Assembly (NCBI GenBank): GCA_002633025.1
Contig: NMRB01000635.1
Span: 152,073 to 216,072 of the forward strand
From: Notospermus geniculatus
Lineage: Eukaryota; Nemertea; Pilidiophora; Heteronemertea; Lineidae
Length of the DNA stretch: 64,000 nucleotides
Direction: 5' to 3'
Shown here: in pieces, positions 10,992 to 22,058 of the stretch
Layout: every line of letters begins with the position of its first letter
Numbering within the stretch: the stretch's first letter is position 1
Program-made: the position numbers and the translations under genes
Notes under the pieces: generated by a model
Database searches by the model: none
What the model was told of the DNA's origin: nothing
What the model saw: only the letters and a program-made list of their open reading frames with translations

Positions 10992-13900
10992 ATGATTTTG
11001 GATAGAGAACAGCTCACACGACAGATCCAAGAATGGAATGCGAATCGCTTGGATTTGTTCGCTTTGACGGTTCCGGATCCCGTGGTACGCTTCCAAACTT
11101 CTAAACTTTGGAGTTGTTTATTGTCATATTCTGACCCTGTATTCCCTCTAAACTGACATATTCTGTTAAATATTTATAGTGTTATATTCCCTGTAAATGT
11201 TTCATGTATTTATTTTAGCATATTCCTCTGCTCTTGACCACTTTTCGTGGACAGTTTTCATGGTTTTTGCAGTGCTTTGCCTACATGCACTGCAGTGCAC
11301 TCCGCGTGCATAAATGAATGCATGCCTGAACTCGGTGGTTCAACATGGCTGCCTCCTGACTGACCAAAACAACCACCTGTCAAGTGTCTTGTCATAATTA
11401 GGCCTACTTCTGACTTGAGTGTGTTTGGGTGTGTGTTGCTTGCTCAACATGTGTCAACAAAAGAATGACTCGACATCCATTCCTTCAGTCGATGAACTTG
11501 AAGAAGTTGAATTGAAGACAAGAAGCGAATAAAAAGGGAAAACTTTTTGTTTATTCATCGTTTCGACGACCTGCCGCCATCTTGGTTTCCACGGAGATTT
11601 CTTGGAACCCGCGCCTGCACACTTTTCTGGTAGGCAAACCAACGCAAAGTGATTGTTCAGGAGATACGAATTTGCCCCATTGTGTCCCACAGGCCTGCGC
11701 GAGACTGCCCACCAGATGTAACTGCGCATGTGCAGTTTGCAAGAAATTCAAGATGGCGGGGGGCCGTCGAAACGATGAATACAATTATATGCTCTCAACC
11801 ACTGGCACAGATGGGGCCTAATCATGTTTCTGAATGCCAGATGGCGCAAACTGTCATCAACCAATCAGCGACCAGTATTTCACGCAACTGGGGGAAAACC
11901 TGAAACATTGTATTATTGGCTGATCGCTCATTGGCTGGTTGATCGAGCGCGTTTGTCAACAACTGGTATGGTAGTGACATCTAGTGTGCTCAGAAACGGA
12001 CTTTGGCACCAAGTGTTTCAGTGGTTGAGGGTGACGGCTTCGGAGCGGAGGCCGATACCACTGAATTATTGAGTGTAGTTGTCCAGCAGCTAGCTGGAGC
12101 AATTCAACTTCTTCAGGTTGAGCTGACTGTCCATTTTGGCTAAAATTCCTCCAGCGGTTCACTCTAAACTACATCATGACATGTAATGTGTTGCACCAAA
12201 TTCTAAGAGCAACAAATCCTTGAACTGAAGGGAGGTTTGCTAGGCCTAAATGCGAATGCAAGTCATTTATTGCCATTTTTTCATGTGAAGACTGCTTTGG
12301 TGGCTGAGTCGATGACTCAGTAAGCACAACCATGACATGTTTGATATGGCTATCTCGCAAAAAGATCTTCAATTCAAAGTGGTCAAAATCCCCAGACCAA
12401 CTTGTTCATACAATTTACTCTCAATTGTTATTGTTCTGTCTACACCATTGTCTATATTATAAGAGAGAAGGCTCATTTTTTGTCTCGCTCCTTCTGGAGA
12501 TTGGGCAGCATCCAAGTCATGAATGGTGGTGTGATGTGTTGGCCAGGTACCAGTCTGTGTTTATAGCAAATAAAAACCAGAAAAAAATTGGTTCCAATAT
12601 GGTTTTGACAGGGAAATCTTTTGGTGACCTGGAATTCTATTTATACACTGTGGAGGGATTCCCCAGTTGTCTTGACTTACCGACTGATGACTCCATTCCT
12701 GTTACAAAGACATTGGAATGGCCTAGATGCAGAATCCTCTTATTATCAGAGAAACAGTGGGCATAACGATGAACTCCTTCAGATTAGACAAGTGTACAAT
12801 GGAGCTGCTGGCATGGCAAGTGTGTTGGTTTGTACAATTTTTTAAAGCACAGAAAATAATCTAGAACTTATTTTGAAATTGAAAGCAAATTCTTTAGCCA
12901 ACCTGAGCAATTTATTTTTAGCTTCGAGACCATGACATGCAACCCATTAATTGTCTCTGATGCTCGCCTAAAGAACGGTACATTAGGCCCTATACACCAC
13001 ATGACCTCATTTCCTCATTTGATTACTTGCTGTTGAACGTATCAGAGGCGGGAAAGTTAGAAAGGGAGGAAAGCGGAGTATGGAAATTTTGAAAGGCTTG
13101 GGGAAAGACGGGAAGGATGATTTTAAGGGACTGATCGAATCAAGGGCATAATATGCTATGAAAATAAAGATGGGTTGCATGGAATCAACCCCTACACACG
13201 AATTGTGTGTCTGATAAGGTGGAGGGCGCTTTTATCAAAGTACCCGGGCCCATTCTGTTATGATACATAGGGAAACAGTAAAACAATTTGCGGACAGGGT
13301 GGGGGTTCCAAGGTGGCGAGAACAGAACAGGAACAGAAGGATGGAAATGAATGATTGAAGGCATGAAAAAATGTAGGCCTAAAGGGGAGTTCGAGAGTGG
13401 AAGAGAAGGCGATTGGAGACAAAGTAGCAATGAGATTACTGGGTAGTGATGGAAAGAACTTCATCATCATTCTGCATAACATAACTGAACACTCGCTAAA
13501 TGCAGTCCGCACAATTCTGATGTGCCCCAATAAAAACACCCTCCCGACAACAAGACAGTAGGACGGGTAACTTTGCTAGTACTTAATAAGCAGGTATTGA
13601 AATGGTTTGTATGGGTGAAGGGCCTATTGTGTGGTGTTGTACTGTTCATGTACCGGTAAGCTTACCTTGATTGAGGCCTCAATACCCTTCGCAAGGGCAA
13701 GCCATTGTCAACCTTCATAAAGGTTGTGCCAGATATTATTGTGCTAGGCCTAGACAACTTGAACTGCAATCTCGACATGTGAAAGTCCTAAATCATTGTA
13801 TGACGTGGATTAGTATTATTAATACATACATGCAGACATGGCAGAGGACTTCACAAACTTCAGTCAGATTCATTCTCAAAGATATAGGCCAATGAACTCG

Positions 13901-15598
13901 TGCTACATGTAGATACCTAAAGTTACTGTCTGTGTAAAGAATCGCAAATTCTTGATGGTGCACCTGATTGTATACCAGAAGTCTGCTTGTCATAGTTTTG
14001 CTGGAATTATTATTTGATTAATTGTGAAAGTATTCAGGACAGATTTTATCCAGTACATGTATGTACATTTGGCCTTAATTGACCTGACCACAGGGTTATC
14101 ACTGATTCTAATAATCTACTACATGCTATCAAGAATATATGATGCTATGTAGTTTATGGCTGAAATTGCACTAAGTTTTGGACCTATTATCATTCATTCT
14201 ATCCAACATGATAAGTTTTTGGCCCAAGGTCTGAGTAAACTTTGGGCTGCCTGAGATTGCAGTGTTCACTCATTCTATTCTGTGTAGGCCTATGTGGTAC
14301 TTTACTATGGTCAATTTGTGTATCATACAACCTCATTTTCTGAGGTCTCTCTTCATCCCTGCCATGATATCTCAACTCCTGGCCATCACTGAAAATTCTG
14401 CGTAGTTTCTAAGCAAGTTTGCAGTGGACTGTTATTGCTGCTAGTACTAATAGTATCTGGTAGTAGGGCAGTCAGGTTGCTGCTGTGAAGTTGTCTCCAA
14501 TTACCCGCAATCACATACCATCATTCACTTGACATGATTGGAATGTTTTCCTAACTCAATCATTGTTTGTATTAAATGCATTTCTACACAATCTTTGGAG
14601 ACTTTCATGAGATGGTCATTCAGGCTGTCAAGTTGGCTGTAGGCATCGGTATTTGTCCCTCTGAGTAAGGTTGCTGTGACTTGGCCGAAGCTCCCAAAGA
14701 AACTTCGGCTGTCAACTGTGACTCAAGGATGATTATGCCGATGATCACTGATAATGTAACACTCTTGCAGACTGCTGAATCAGTGCAATGTAGGCGTACA
14801 TGTAGCTTGTCCAACCCTGGAATTTAGGTGTAGCTTGTCCAACACTGAGAACAATGGAATTGTAATTAGGCTCAAGTTTCATCTTCCTCTGGTTTAGAAT
14901 AACAACCTCATTGGTCATTCCATGCCTGTGAAAGTGTTGAAGAGAAAGGGGCGACTTGCACTTTCAACTTACAGTGAAAAGCCGGCCTTTCACCATCTGA
15001 CACTGTCAGAAACTGCCCCCTTGGAGTCCCATTCTGACTTGAAAAATTGAAGCAAGAATGTCTTTCTCCAAAGGTGATTCTGAATGGTCCGGCAGTGATG
15101 GTCAAACTCGAAGTGACTTGATACAGACACTTCCCAGTCATGAGGGACTGGGGTGGAGGTGGTGTGAGTGAATGTGTGGTGTGGATGATAGCCTAGAGTG
15201 TAGGCCTACTGAGCAATTGTGTAGGATTACATGTATGTAGGAAAGATGGAAGTGTGTTTTTGAGTGGCCGTATATGCCCTCTGTTTCTCATGTTTTGGCC
15301 CATGTAACTTTTGCTGCATGTAGGCCTATCTAAATCGAAATGAGTTCCACTTTTCACCTGTGCACATACATGTATTCCTATCCTATCTTCTCCTTTCAGA
15401 GCTTGGAGTTCTTTGGTGTTATGCGATTTTTCTACCAAGATGCATCAGAAGGAGCGAAAGTTTCAACAAAATGCATCCGAGTCTCAAGCACAGCAACTGT
15501 CGCCGCTGTGCTCGATACTCTCATTGAGAAGTTCCGTCCAGACATGCGGATGTTGTCCATGAACAAGTATTGTCTTTATGAAGTGCATGCAAATGGAG
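10992..15598 (+). CDS. AFDN: Afadin, first two coding exons (Ras-association domain)
   Basis: Afadin is a cytoplasmic adaptor at adherens junctions that links nectins to actin and binds Ras/Rap GTPases. Exon 1 is 10992-11084 (ATG at 10992, donor GTACGC) and encodes 31 residues including EWNANRLDLF. Exon 2 is 15400-15598 (acceptor CTTTCAG, donor GTGAGT) and continues in frame with LEFFGVMRF, TKCIRVSSTAT, EKFRPDMRM and YCLYEVHANG. These blocks match the N terminus and first RA domain of vertebrate afadin as I recall it. The reading stops in phase 1 at 15598. No later exon (second RA, FHA, dilute or PDZ domains) was recognised in the window, so the gene is partial here. The promoter probably lies in the divergent interval shared with the F-box/WD40 gene. 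Confidence 0.9.
11485..12122. mobile_element. Nested fold-back element in afadin intron 1
   Basis: The outer arms AACTTGAAGAAGTTGAATTG (near 11493) and CAATTCAACTTCTTCAGGTT (near 12095) are inverted. An inner pair (11556-11592 and 11750-11782) shares ATTCATCGTTTCGACG and CCGCCATCTTG in inverted order. The ORFs inside are palindrome shadows. It may be one non-autonomous DNA transposon or two nested ones. Confidence 0.55.
12123..15399 (+). other. Remainder of afadin intron 1
   Basis: No recognisable exon is seen. A 144-codon plus-strand ORF at 12332-12766 has no motif I recognise and no splice context, and is probably chance. A partial local repeat of TGTAGCTTGTCCAAC occurs twice at 14800-14850. 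The rest is AT-rich unique-looking sequence with several AGGCCTA motifs. Confidence 0.4.
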
Positions 15599-15889
15599 GT
15601 GAGTATACATGTAGTTTGATCACATTGGAGGATCAAACCAAAGCAGACATGGCAGAGTCACCCTGGCCAGTCACTTCCTCCAGTTTGGAGAGCAGACCAA
15701 AAAGCTTTTATGGCCTAGGGGGCAAAATTGATTGAGTCTGGAGGGCGAACCCACAGGGGGGGTGTGTGGCCCTCCCCAGAAAAAAAATTGAAAATCTACA
15801 CCCACACTGATGCATTTTCCCCACACCTGACACTACAATAACTTGGGTTGAAGAGGGGAAATGACCTTTTAGAGCAAAAATGTGTTTTG

Positions 15890-16060
15890 TCCATTTTTAG
15901 CCCGCTTGGCCGGAAGGCCCAGCAGGGCTTATGCTGTGGTTGGGGTCGTTGAGTGGTGGTCTGTCGTGCGTCAGTCCGTACGGCGGTACGTCCGTAAACT
16001 TTTGGCTCGTTAGCGCTCTAGCGCCTTTATTTTTTGACGAATCTTTTTTATCTTTGGTGG
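15890..16060 (+). repeat. Interspersed repeat beginning TTTTTAGCCCGC
   Basis: The segment starts with TTTTTAGCCCGCTTGGCCGG, runs into CGTCCGTACGGCGGTACGTC and ends AT-rich. It resembles repeat families of marine invertebrates that begin AGCCCGCTTGGCCGGAAGGC or AGCTCACTGGGGTGAGCT and carry GTCCGTCGTC runs. A second member type lies at 16233-16310. Assignment rests on recollection of these families. Confidence 0.4.
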
Positions 16061-16322
16061 GTGTATATATTGTGGTGACCAGGTGGCTTCAGTGTTGAGC
16101 TTTACTGAATCTGAGTTGTGTCCCTTCAGCACTGAGGTAGCCTGGTCCCTCCTTTCTCCCTGGGATCCAGGTTGGGCCTATACCATACTTTGGCCTGGGT
16201 TCTTTTTCTATTCTAGTCAAAATAATTACCTTTTTTAGCTCACTGGGGTGAGCTATTACGATGGTGCAGCGTCCGTCGTCGTCGTCGTCCGTCGTTGTCC
16301 GTTAGCAGGGCACGTTTCGTAA

Positions 16323-16811
16323 CACGTCACTGAAAGCAATAACGAAGAATTAATAGAGGATGAACAAATCGAGAATTTCTTATCGAGTTCCCCAACAAAT
16401 GAGCCCTTTTTGCTGAAAGACATGGACGTGTCTGAAAGCAGTGATGAGGAGTTACTAGTAGTTGAATTAATGCAGAATCAGAATGATAACGAAGGTGAAA
16501 CCCCGCAAACTGAATTACATGTACGATCAAGTTCCCCTTCCGAGTCGTTCCTACTGGAAGACCTGGACATTTTCGTTGGAGAACCCATCAGCCCAATACC
16601 GCCCACCCCACCACGCAGGAAGATCATTATCTCGAAGCCATCATCTCATGTTGAGGAAATTGAAGTAATTAAGAAGGAAGTAGGAATCCAGACAGACCCA
16701 GTAGTGGACCCAAACCTGGAACAATTGAAGATTAACAATGAACTGATGAGACAACTGATTGGAGAAGTAAAGAAGAAAGAATGTAAATGCAAATGTAAAT
16801 GTGGTAATTAA
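16323..16811 (+). CDS. Unrecognised acidic ORF with a Cys/Lys-rich tail
   Basis: The open frame runs from about 16323, after a stop at 16320-16322. The first ATG is at 16410 and the stop is TAA at 16809-16811. The protein is rich in Glu, Asp and Ser, with a proline patch (PISPIPPTPPRR), a possible short coiled-coil (LEQLKINNELMRQLIGEV) and an end in KKKECKCKCKCGN. I do not recognise the family. It lies between the inverted ends of the 16064-17787 element and may be the last exon of a transposon-borne gene. Absence of a good start context and of upstream exons keeps confidence low. Confidence 0.45.
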   Translation, partial: HVTESNNEELIEDEQIENFLSSSPTNEPFLLKDMDVSESSDEELLVVELMQNQNDNEGETPQTELHVRSSSPSESFLLEDLDIFVGEPISPIPPTPPRRKIIISKPSSHVEEIEVIKKEVGIQTDPVVDPNLEQLKINNELMRQLIGEVKKKECKCKCKCGN

Positions 16812-17029
16812 TGTAGGGGTAATTAAGAGGGGGGGGGAGAGTGAAATGACTGACTGCTGCATGGGGGGAAGAATGAAATTATTAACTATTGTATGTACTA
16901 TTGTCTTGCTGGAATACCGGAGGAATACTATTTCCAATGATGGTCATGTTTTCTATAAGTGTTATATTAATGGTCGTTGTATTGTTGTTGAGTATGGAGT
17001 TTGCATTGAACTAGAATTGAAATGAATTA

Positions 17030-17270
17030 TTGGTTTTATTTGGTAAGTATTTGAAATATGCGAAATGTAAATTAACTTGGAATACCGGAGGAGTGCTATA
17101 CTCTGATGATGGTCTCTTTAATCAATGTAAATTAATACTTTAATTGGATGTAATACCAGGGGATTGAATTTTAGCGGATGATGCAGTGTAATACTTATGA
17201 GATTTGTCTTCTGGGTTGGAACACTAATATGGATTTATTACTCATTTAGATCCTACTTAGTNTTCGGCCC
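17030..17270 (+). repeat. Diverged direct repeats around GGAATACCGGAGGA
   Basis: GGAATACCGGAGGAATACTA near 16910 recurs as GGAATACCGGAGGAGTGCTA near 17078, each followed by a TGATGGTC stretch. A weaker third copy (TAATACCAGGGGATTG) follows near 17151. These are diverged ~165-bp direct repeats downstream of the 16.4-kb ORF. Nothing else is seen to 17720. Confidence 0.45.
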
Positions 17271-18099
17271 GATCGGACATCCAATATGGCCACCAGGTGG
17301 CATAACCCGAAAATCATCAAAGTCTTTTCTGGGAACGACTTGACCCAGATTGCTCATAACTGATATGTACCTCCCTCTGTCATTAGACTATGATGTCCAA
17401 CCCAGTGAGCACATGGTCCATGGACCATTTCATTTTAGTAAGTCATCTATCGCAGCGATTCGCTTCACAGTTTGATTGAGAATAGTGTCCATAGATAATT
17501 GAAACTGTAATTCATCCTTTGTTCCTACTAGTATGTTTATATTCTTCATCGTCTGTTTTTATTCCCAAGCCCGGGAATCCGTGTGCTCCGTAGTACATTC
17601 TACTGTACATTTTGACAGCCGTCATCTTCGACAAACTTTCATTAATTGTTCGAGATTCCGTCCACTTTATTGGTAAGTATATCAGGTCATGTCTTTTATT
17701 ATGATAAGAATGAGAAACTCTTATACTTTACTGAATCTGAGTTGTGTCCCCTCAACACTGAAGCCACCTGGTCACCACAATATGGGCCTAAGATCTAGAT
17801 CGAGTTCGATTTTGACCACGGTTGGATTCCTATTTTGGCCTCCAGGGGGCGTTTTGTGAAAAATTTCAAAATCTGACCTTTTTATATCAGCGTAATGCAC
17901 TACGTCACTGCAGCGTTGCGTTACGACGGTGTGTGTGTCATGGCGGCCTTCGGCTTTCGCCGTTGTTGTTTACGTCCTTTTCAAATCGTTCTCTCTCAAA
18001 CATAACGAAATGTCAGATGTCGAAAAATACTTAATAGAATCCTGGAATATCCTTTAACCTTGTACCAAATCCTTTTGACGAAATACCCTTTTGAAATAT

Positions 18100-18830
18100 T
18101 GGAATTGTCCATGTTATCGGAGCTATGTGTTGTCTTTTTAACGCCACGAGGTGGACTGGCGGTTGGGGCCGCGTGCCCGCGTACTTATCCTATCTTGATG
18201 TGAAGAAGTCAAAAGTTACGGAACTATATTTTAGGCCTACAACCATTTATAATATTGAATTACTCCCGCTACTGTCATGTATATTGGTATAAGAAATTAC
18301 TCGAAGACATGATATGAATATATGAATAAGCTTTATTAACATTTCTCGATACACTTTACAAATAAGAGTTAATGACGTCATCACGTCAATCTGTAATCTT
18401 CCGCGCAGTGTTGTCGTGGGTATAAAAGGCGACGCTCTGGGCGGGAAATTCGGATCGTCGTGGTCTGACCGCACGATCTCAGTCACTCTGCTCGAGTACC
18501 CGTGCTCAGCAACAGAGTGACTGATCGTCTCTAGAACACTACCGTACGTAGACCTGCTGCCGTAGTATTCTAGAGACTTATGTCAGACGGGTTTTTAAAA
18601 CCTATCATCATTATCATATTACTATGCTATGCTCATCATCATCATCACTCATTGCGAATGTCAAGATTAATATTGGTTGAATAAATTAATAATTATCCTT
18701 TGATATCTGATGTGATTTTGGTTACTTGTCTGGTTGTGTTGGTCTCATTGGTTCACTGAAATTCCTCATTGGTCAGTCGCGCTACCTCTTGTCTAAAAGT
18801 GCACGATACACCGCTCGGTCGTGACACATG
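18100..18830 (+). promoter_or_regulatory. LTR-like promoter segment with TATA box and two stem-loops
   Basis: TATAAAAG lies at 18421-18428. Two perfect hairpins follow: arms CAGTCACTCTG at 18480-18490 and 18513-18523, and GTCTCTAGAA at 18527-18536 with 18568-18577. An AATAAA sits at about 18679, followed by a pyrimidine-rich tail. The order promoter, structured leader, polyadenylation signal is that of a solo LTR. Exact TG...CA ends and a target duplication could not be fixed, and no coding region is attached. Confidence 0.35.
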
Positions 18831-19150
18831 TACAAACAAAATAAGGATTACCTAGGTGGGCAGCTGATGCTGTACCTTCAACAAAGGTGGTTTATCAAGG
18901 CAATTTTGCATCGAATCGAGAAAAATGTGCTCGATTTTACAGATGTTAGCAATAGTGAACACTCCCTCAGCGGAACTAACTGACCTCGTCCCCGAGGTGC
19001 CGCACATGCATTGGGTGTATGTTTCTGCATAGGCATCGAAAAAGGTACCATGTTTCCCGGTTTTCCCCACAGCATTACGCCAGGCGTAATGATTACGCAA
19101 AATACAGTAAGCCTATACCCAGGACGACATTGACCCATTCAGCCGCATTA

Positions 19151-19473
19151 AGCCATGTAAAAAAAAGTTGGTTAGCATCCCCTCCCGCCACTGAAATCAC
19201 CCTTCCTCAAAAAAAATTATTTTTAACAAACTTTCAAAAAACTTGTTGAAAATAAAATCGTAGGCTGGGATGCTTAAATAAAACACACAACACAGTAGTT
19301 TTTATTTCAATTCATACCAATTACATTTGGAATTTCCCTTAGGTTGCCGTGGCCCATGCTGGTTACCATGGTAACATGCATCTCAAACTCAAGAAAAACA
19401 TTTAAAAGAACTCCCGCCCTCCTCAGAAAATTGAGAGGCAAAGGATGCTAACCAACTATTTATTTACATGGCC
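19151..19473. mobile_element. MITE with GCCATGTAAA terminal inverted repeats, ~320 bp
   Basis: The left end GCCATGTAAAAAAAAGTTGG then TTAGCATCC is mirrored at the right by GGATGCTAACCAAC and ATTTACATGGC. Just inside, CCCTCCCGCC (left) and CTCCCGCCCTCCTC (right) are also partly related. The interior is AT-rich and non-coding. Confidence 0.75.
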
Positions 19474-19554
19474 TTTCCCGGGAGCCAATCAGGACCATCG
19501 TTTCAAGTTACCCATAATTCCGAGTTCGAATAAATACGGAGGTTTGATCGAATG

Positions 19555-19890
19555 AAATTTGTTCATGAACGAAATTATTTATTCATGAAAAAAATATTTG
19601 TTCATGAAAATAATAATAATTTATTCATGAAATTTTTTTTCATGAATAAATAATTTTTTCATGAACAGATATTTTTTTCATGAATAAATATTTCTTCATG
19701 AACAAACATTTTTTTCATGAATAAATATTTTCTTCATGAATAAATAATTTTTTTCATGAACAAATATTTTTTCATGAATAAATAATTTTTTCATGAACAA
19801 ATATTTTTTTCATGAATGAATATTTTTCATTCATTCATGAATATTAACCATTCATGAATGAATATTTACCATTCATGAATGAATATATTT
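19555..19890. repeat. Tandem array of TTCATGAA-centred ~20-bp units
   Basis: The 8-bp palindrome TTCATGAA recurs about every 20-22 bp, separated by variants of TAAATATTTTT or CAAATATTTTT. The two spacer types (TAAATA and CAAATA) alternate in part of the array. The right end switches to nested TTCATTCATTCATGAATG palindromes. Short ORFs across it are repeat artefacts. Confidence 0.9.
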
Positions 19891-20330
19891 TTGGAACAAA
19901 AATATTCTGTAGTATTGAATATTGCAACGACTATCATGCCATAGTCTGCAGGAGGTCATTGAATTTTTTATACAGGGTGGTCGAAAAAAACGCACAAGGA
20001 TACTTCCTCCACCCTCAGTCCCAAATCACTGGTATGAATGGTTAGAGAATCTTTCTAGAAGAAAAATAAGACCAAAGATACCTCGATTCGGTCCAGTAGT
20101 TTTACCTCCAGAGCCATTTTTGTGAAGCAAATTCAGTGGTCGTTAATAACTAACTTAAGGTGGCAGTGGAGTTAGTAAACGCATCCAGTTGAGGTCCGTT
20201 TTGAAATATAATTGCACGAATGTGTTACGACCGTAGTTTACTTTGCCAACGAAATTTGTGAGTTTATGTATTGTTGCAGATCTCCGAATGGGGAGGTCGC
20301 CTAATTTTTTCTACCATATGATTGGAAAAT

Positions 20331-20666
20331 TAAACGAGACTTACCTGTAAGTTGAAGTTTGATTGAGATTCTATCGAACCCTCAATCGGGAATGGAGGAA
20401 TCACATGAGATAGCGCACGCTGACTACCCGTCAGTATTGAACTAGCCGCAAGAACACGAATCCTTATGAAGGGAAGGGTACAAAGTGGATAACAGAAACA
20501 CACAGACACACGGGAATATTTTTATAGAAGGGAGGGCATGTGATTCCTCCATTCCCGATCGAGGGTTCGATAGAATCTCAATCAAACTTCAACTTACAGG
20601 TAAGTCTCGTTTAATTTTCCAATTCTATCTCACCCATCAATCTAGGTCATTCCAGAATCCCATGAG
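20331..20666. repeat. DIRS terminal/internal complementary repeats, 3' end
   Basis: Two arms of about 80 bp are inverted: 20331-20410 (GAGACTTACCTGTAAGTTG ... GGAATGGAGGAATCAC) and about 20526-20612. Beyond the right arm, 20620-20665 (CTATCTCACCCATCAATCTA then GGTCATTCCAGAATC) is an inverted copy of 34164-34212. CATGAGATAGCGCACGCTGA near 20405 also matches the inverse of 34150-34180. Inverted termini plus an internal complementary region are the signature of DIRS-type retrotransposons, which integrate through a tyrosine recombinase. Confidence 0.75.
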
Positions 20667-20879
20667 ATTTGAAAGCTGAGTGTTCGAGCGGTACTCAAAT
20701 AACCTGTACCATTGCCATAAGTGACACCAATGAACACTAAGAAGATTAATACTCTGCAGAATGACTAATAAACTCTTATGCTATATACCTATGATTATTG
20801 AATGTCTCTAAAGAGATACAGGTACAAATTCTACATTCCAAACATTGCATAAACATGATTTGACAGCTTCTTCCATCAC

Positions 20880-21113
20880 AACACAATTAGCTGATTAACT
20901 ATGTCTTTGACTTTAGCAGTGCCTGTCCATATGAATCACACTCACTGTCACACCTGTTGTAAAATGTAGCAGAGGTCCTGGAGTTGGACCACCCAACCAT
21001 TTTCAAAATGTCATCAACAGGTACACCTGCACCAGCAACAGCAGAGGCACTTGCTGACCGGGTTGAATGGGCTTTAAACACTGTAATGTCAACACCAGAT
21101 TGTTGTAACACTA
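20880..21113 (-). pseudogene. DIRS tyrosine recombinase, C-terminal part
   Basis: The reading encodes LQQSGVDITVFKAHSTRSAS, then VPVDDILKMVGWSNS and SATFYNR. It carries the C-terminal catalytic H-x-x-R (HSTR) and the nucleophilic tyrosine of the tyrosine recombinase fold. Such a recombinase would integrate a circular cDNA intermediate. The part is separated from its N-terminal half by the insertion at 21114-22058, so the gene is broken. Confidence 0.85.
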
Positions 21114-22058
21114 TAGCCGCGTTCACACCTAAAACGTTATCGTACCGTTTTCCGTAGATCGTTCCAGGGAAAACGCTCCGTCTCCCAACGGTAAAAATGC
21201 GCGCATTCACACTAGTTTATATCGTTCTATCCCGAACGATATAAGCGTTCAGACACCAAACGTTTTAACGAAGTCATCTACAGGAGCGAGTTGAAACTGG
21301 AAAGATCGCGTCAAGGTCATCCCCCTCCAGCTGCCCCTCAATGTCCCCATCCCTCCATATTTCCACAAGTGCCAACTGTTCATTTGGACTTAAGGCGAGT
21401 CCTCAATTAACGTTCACAAGTTCATGGCCATTGTGAAAAAAAATGACAAGGAAAAACAATGAAATATTACGAAAACTGATGAGAAATCATGAACCAGTAA
21501 ACATGACTGTGGACATGGATGAAACAGGAAGAAAGTAGCGATGAGGGAGGGTAACGCGGGGTTCGTATTTCCAACACCGAATCGGACCGAATCAGAGCAT
21601 AACGTCAATGAATTGGAATCAACTTCATTTTGCTTTTTAAATGCAAGAATGATAAATTAGAATGAAAAAATACAAATAAAAATAAAAGGCAGATTTACGA
21701 TTTAATGTTATATTTTGTTAGGACTCTGATACAAGGTAGACCAGTTCATCCTTGCCGTCTACACTCCCGTGCTGCACCGACGGTAAGCACTGTAGCGCCA
21801 CGGCCATATCGCATCCGCGAGTTGATGCGTTTTGGCTATAACGATATAAGCGTTCAGACGCACAACTTGGGCGTTGGGGCTATAACGTTATAACTAAAAC
21901 AGTTGGGAAAACGCTAAACGTTATAACTAAAACAGTTGGGAAAACGCTAAAATTTGGCGTTTTTGTCCGAACGTTTTGAAAGCGTTATAAGAACTCTTGT
22001 GCCTGAACAGCTGAATCGTTATAAAAGCTAAAACTGTTTCCCGAACGTTATAAGGCTT
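21114..22058. mobile_element. MITE-like insertion, ~945 bp, in the DIRS recombinase
   Basis: The left end TAGCCGCGTTCACACC and the right end, with repeated ATAACGTT/AACGCTAAA motifs closing on CGTTATAAGGCTT, border an interval that splits the recombinase frame. Sequences next to the junctions (AAGTTA and AGTGTTA) look like a diverged target duplication. The interior has TATAACGATATAAGCGTTCA repeated in variant form and two copies of a 33-bp unit at 21890-21955. The GCGTTCACAC start resembles the element at 43757-44045. Confidence 0.6.

Larger units (their letters stand above)
16064..17787. mobile_element. Element or fold-back pair with inverted ends, 1.7 kb
   Basis: The left end has ATATTGTGGTGACCAGGTGG then CTTCAGTGTTGAG. 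The right end carries the exact inverse (CTCAACACTGAAG, CCACCTGGTCACCACAATAT). Next to each end sits the direct-orientation phrase CTTTACTGAATCTGAGTTG. The left end is itself a hairpin (16066-16150). Either one transposon spans the interval, or two small fold-backs sit in opposite orientation around it. The interval holds a 160-codon ORF and an N at 17263. Confidence 0.55.

Noticed and set aside
12332-12766. 144-codon plus-strand ORF in afadin intron 1
   Set aside because: No domain, no splice signals in context and no supporting neighbour; composition fits chance.
18480-18580. Hammerhead-type ribozyme in the paired stem-loops
   Set aside because: The conserved CTGATGA and GAAA core motifs are absent in the right places.
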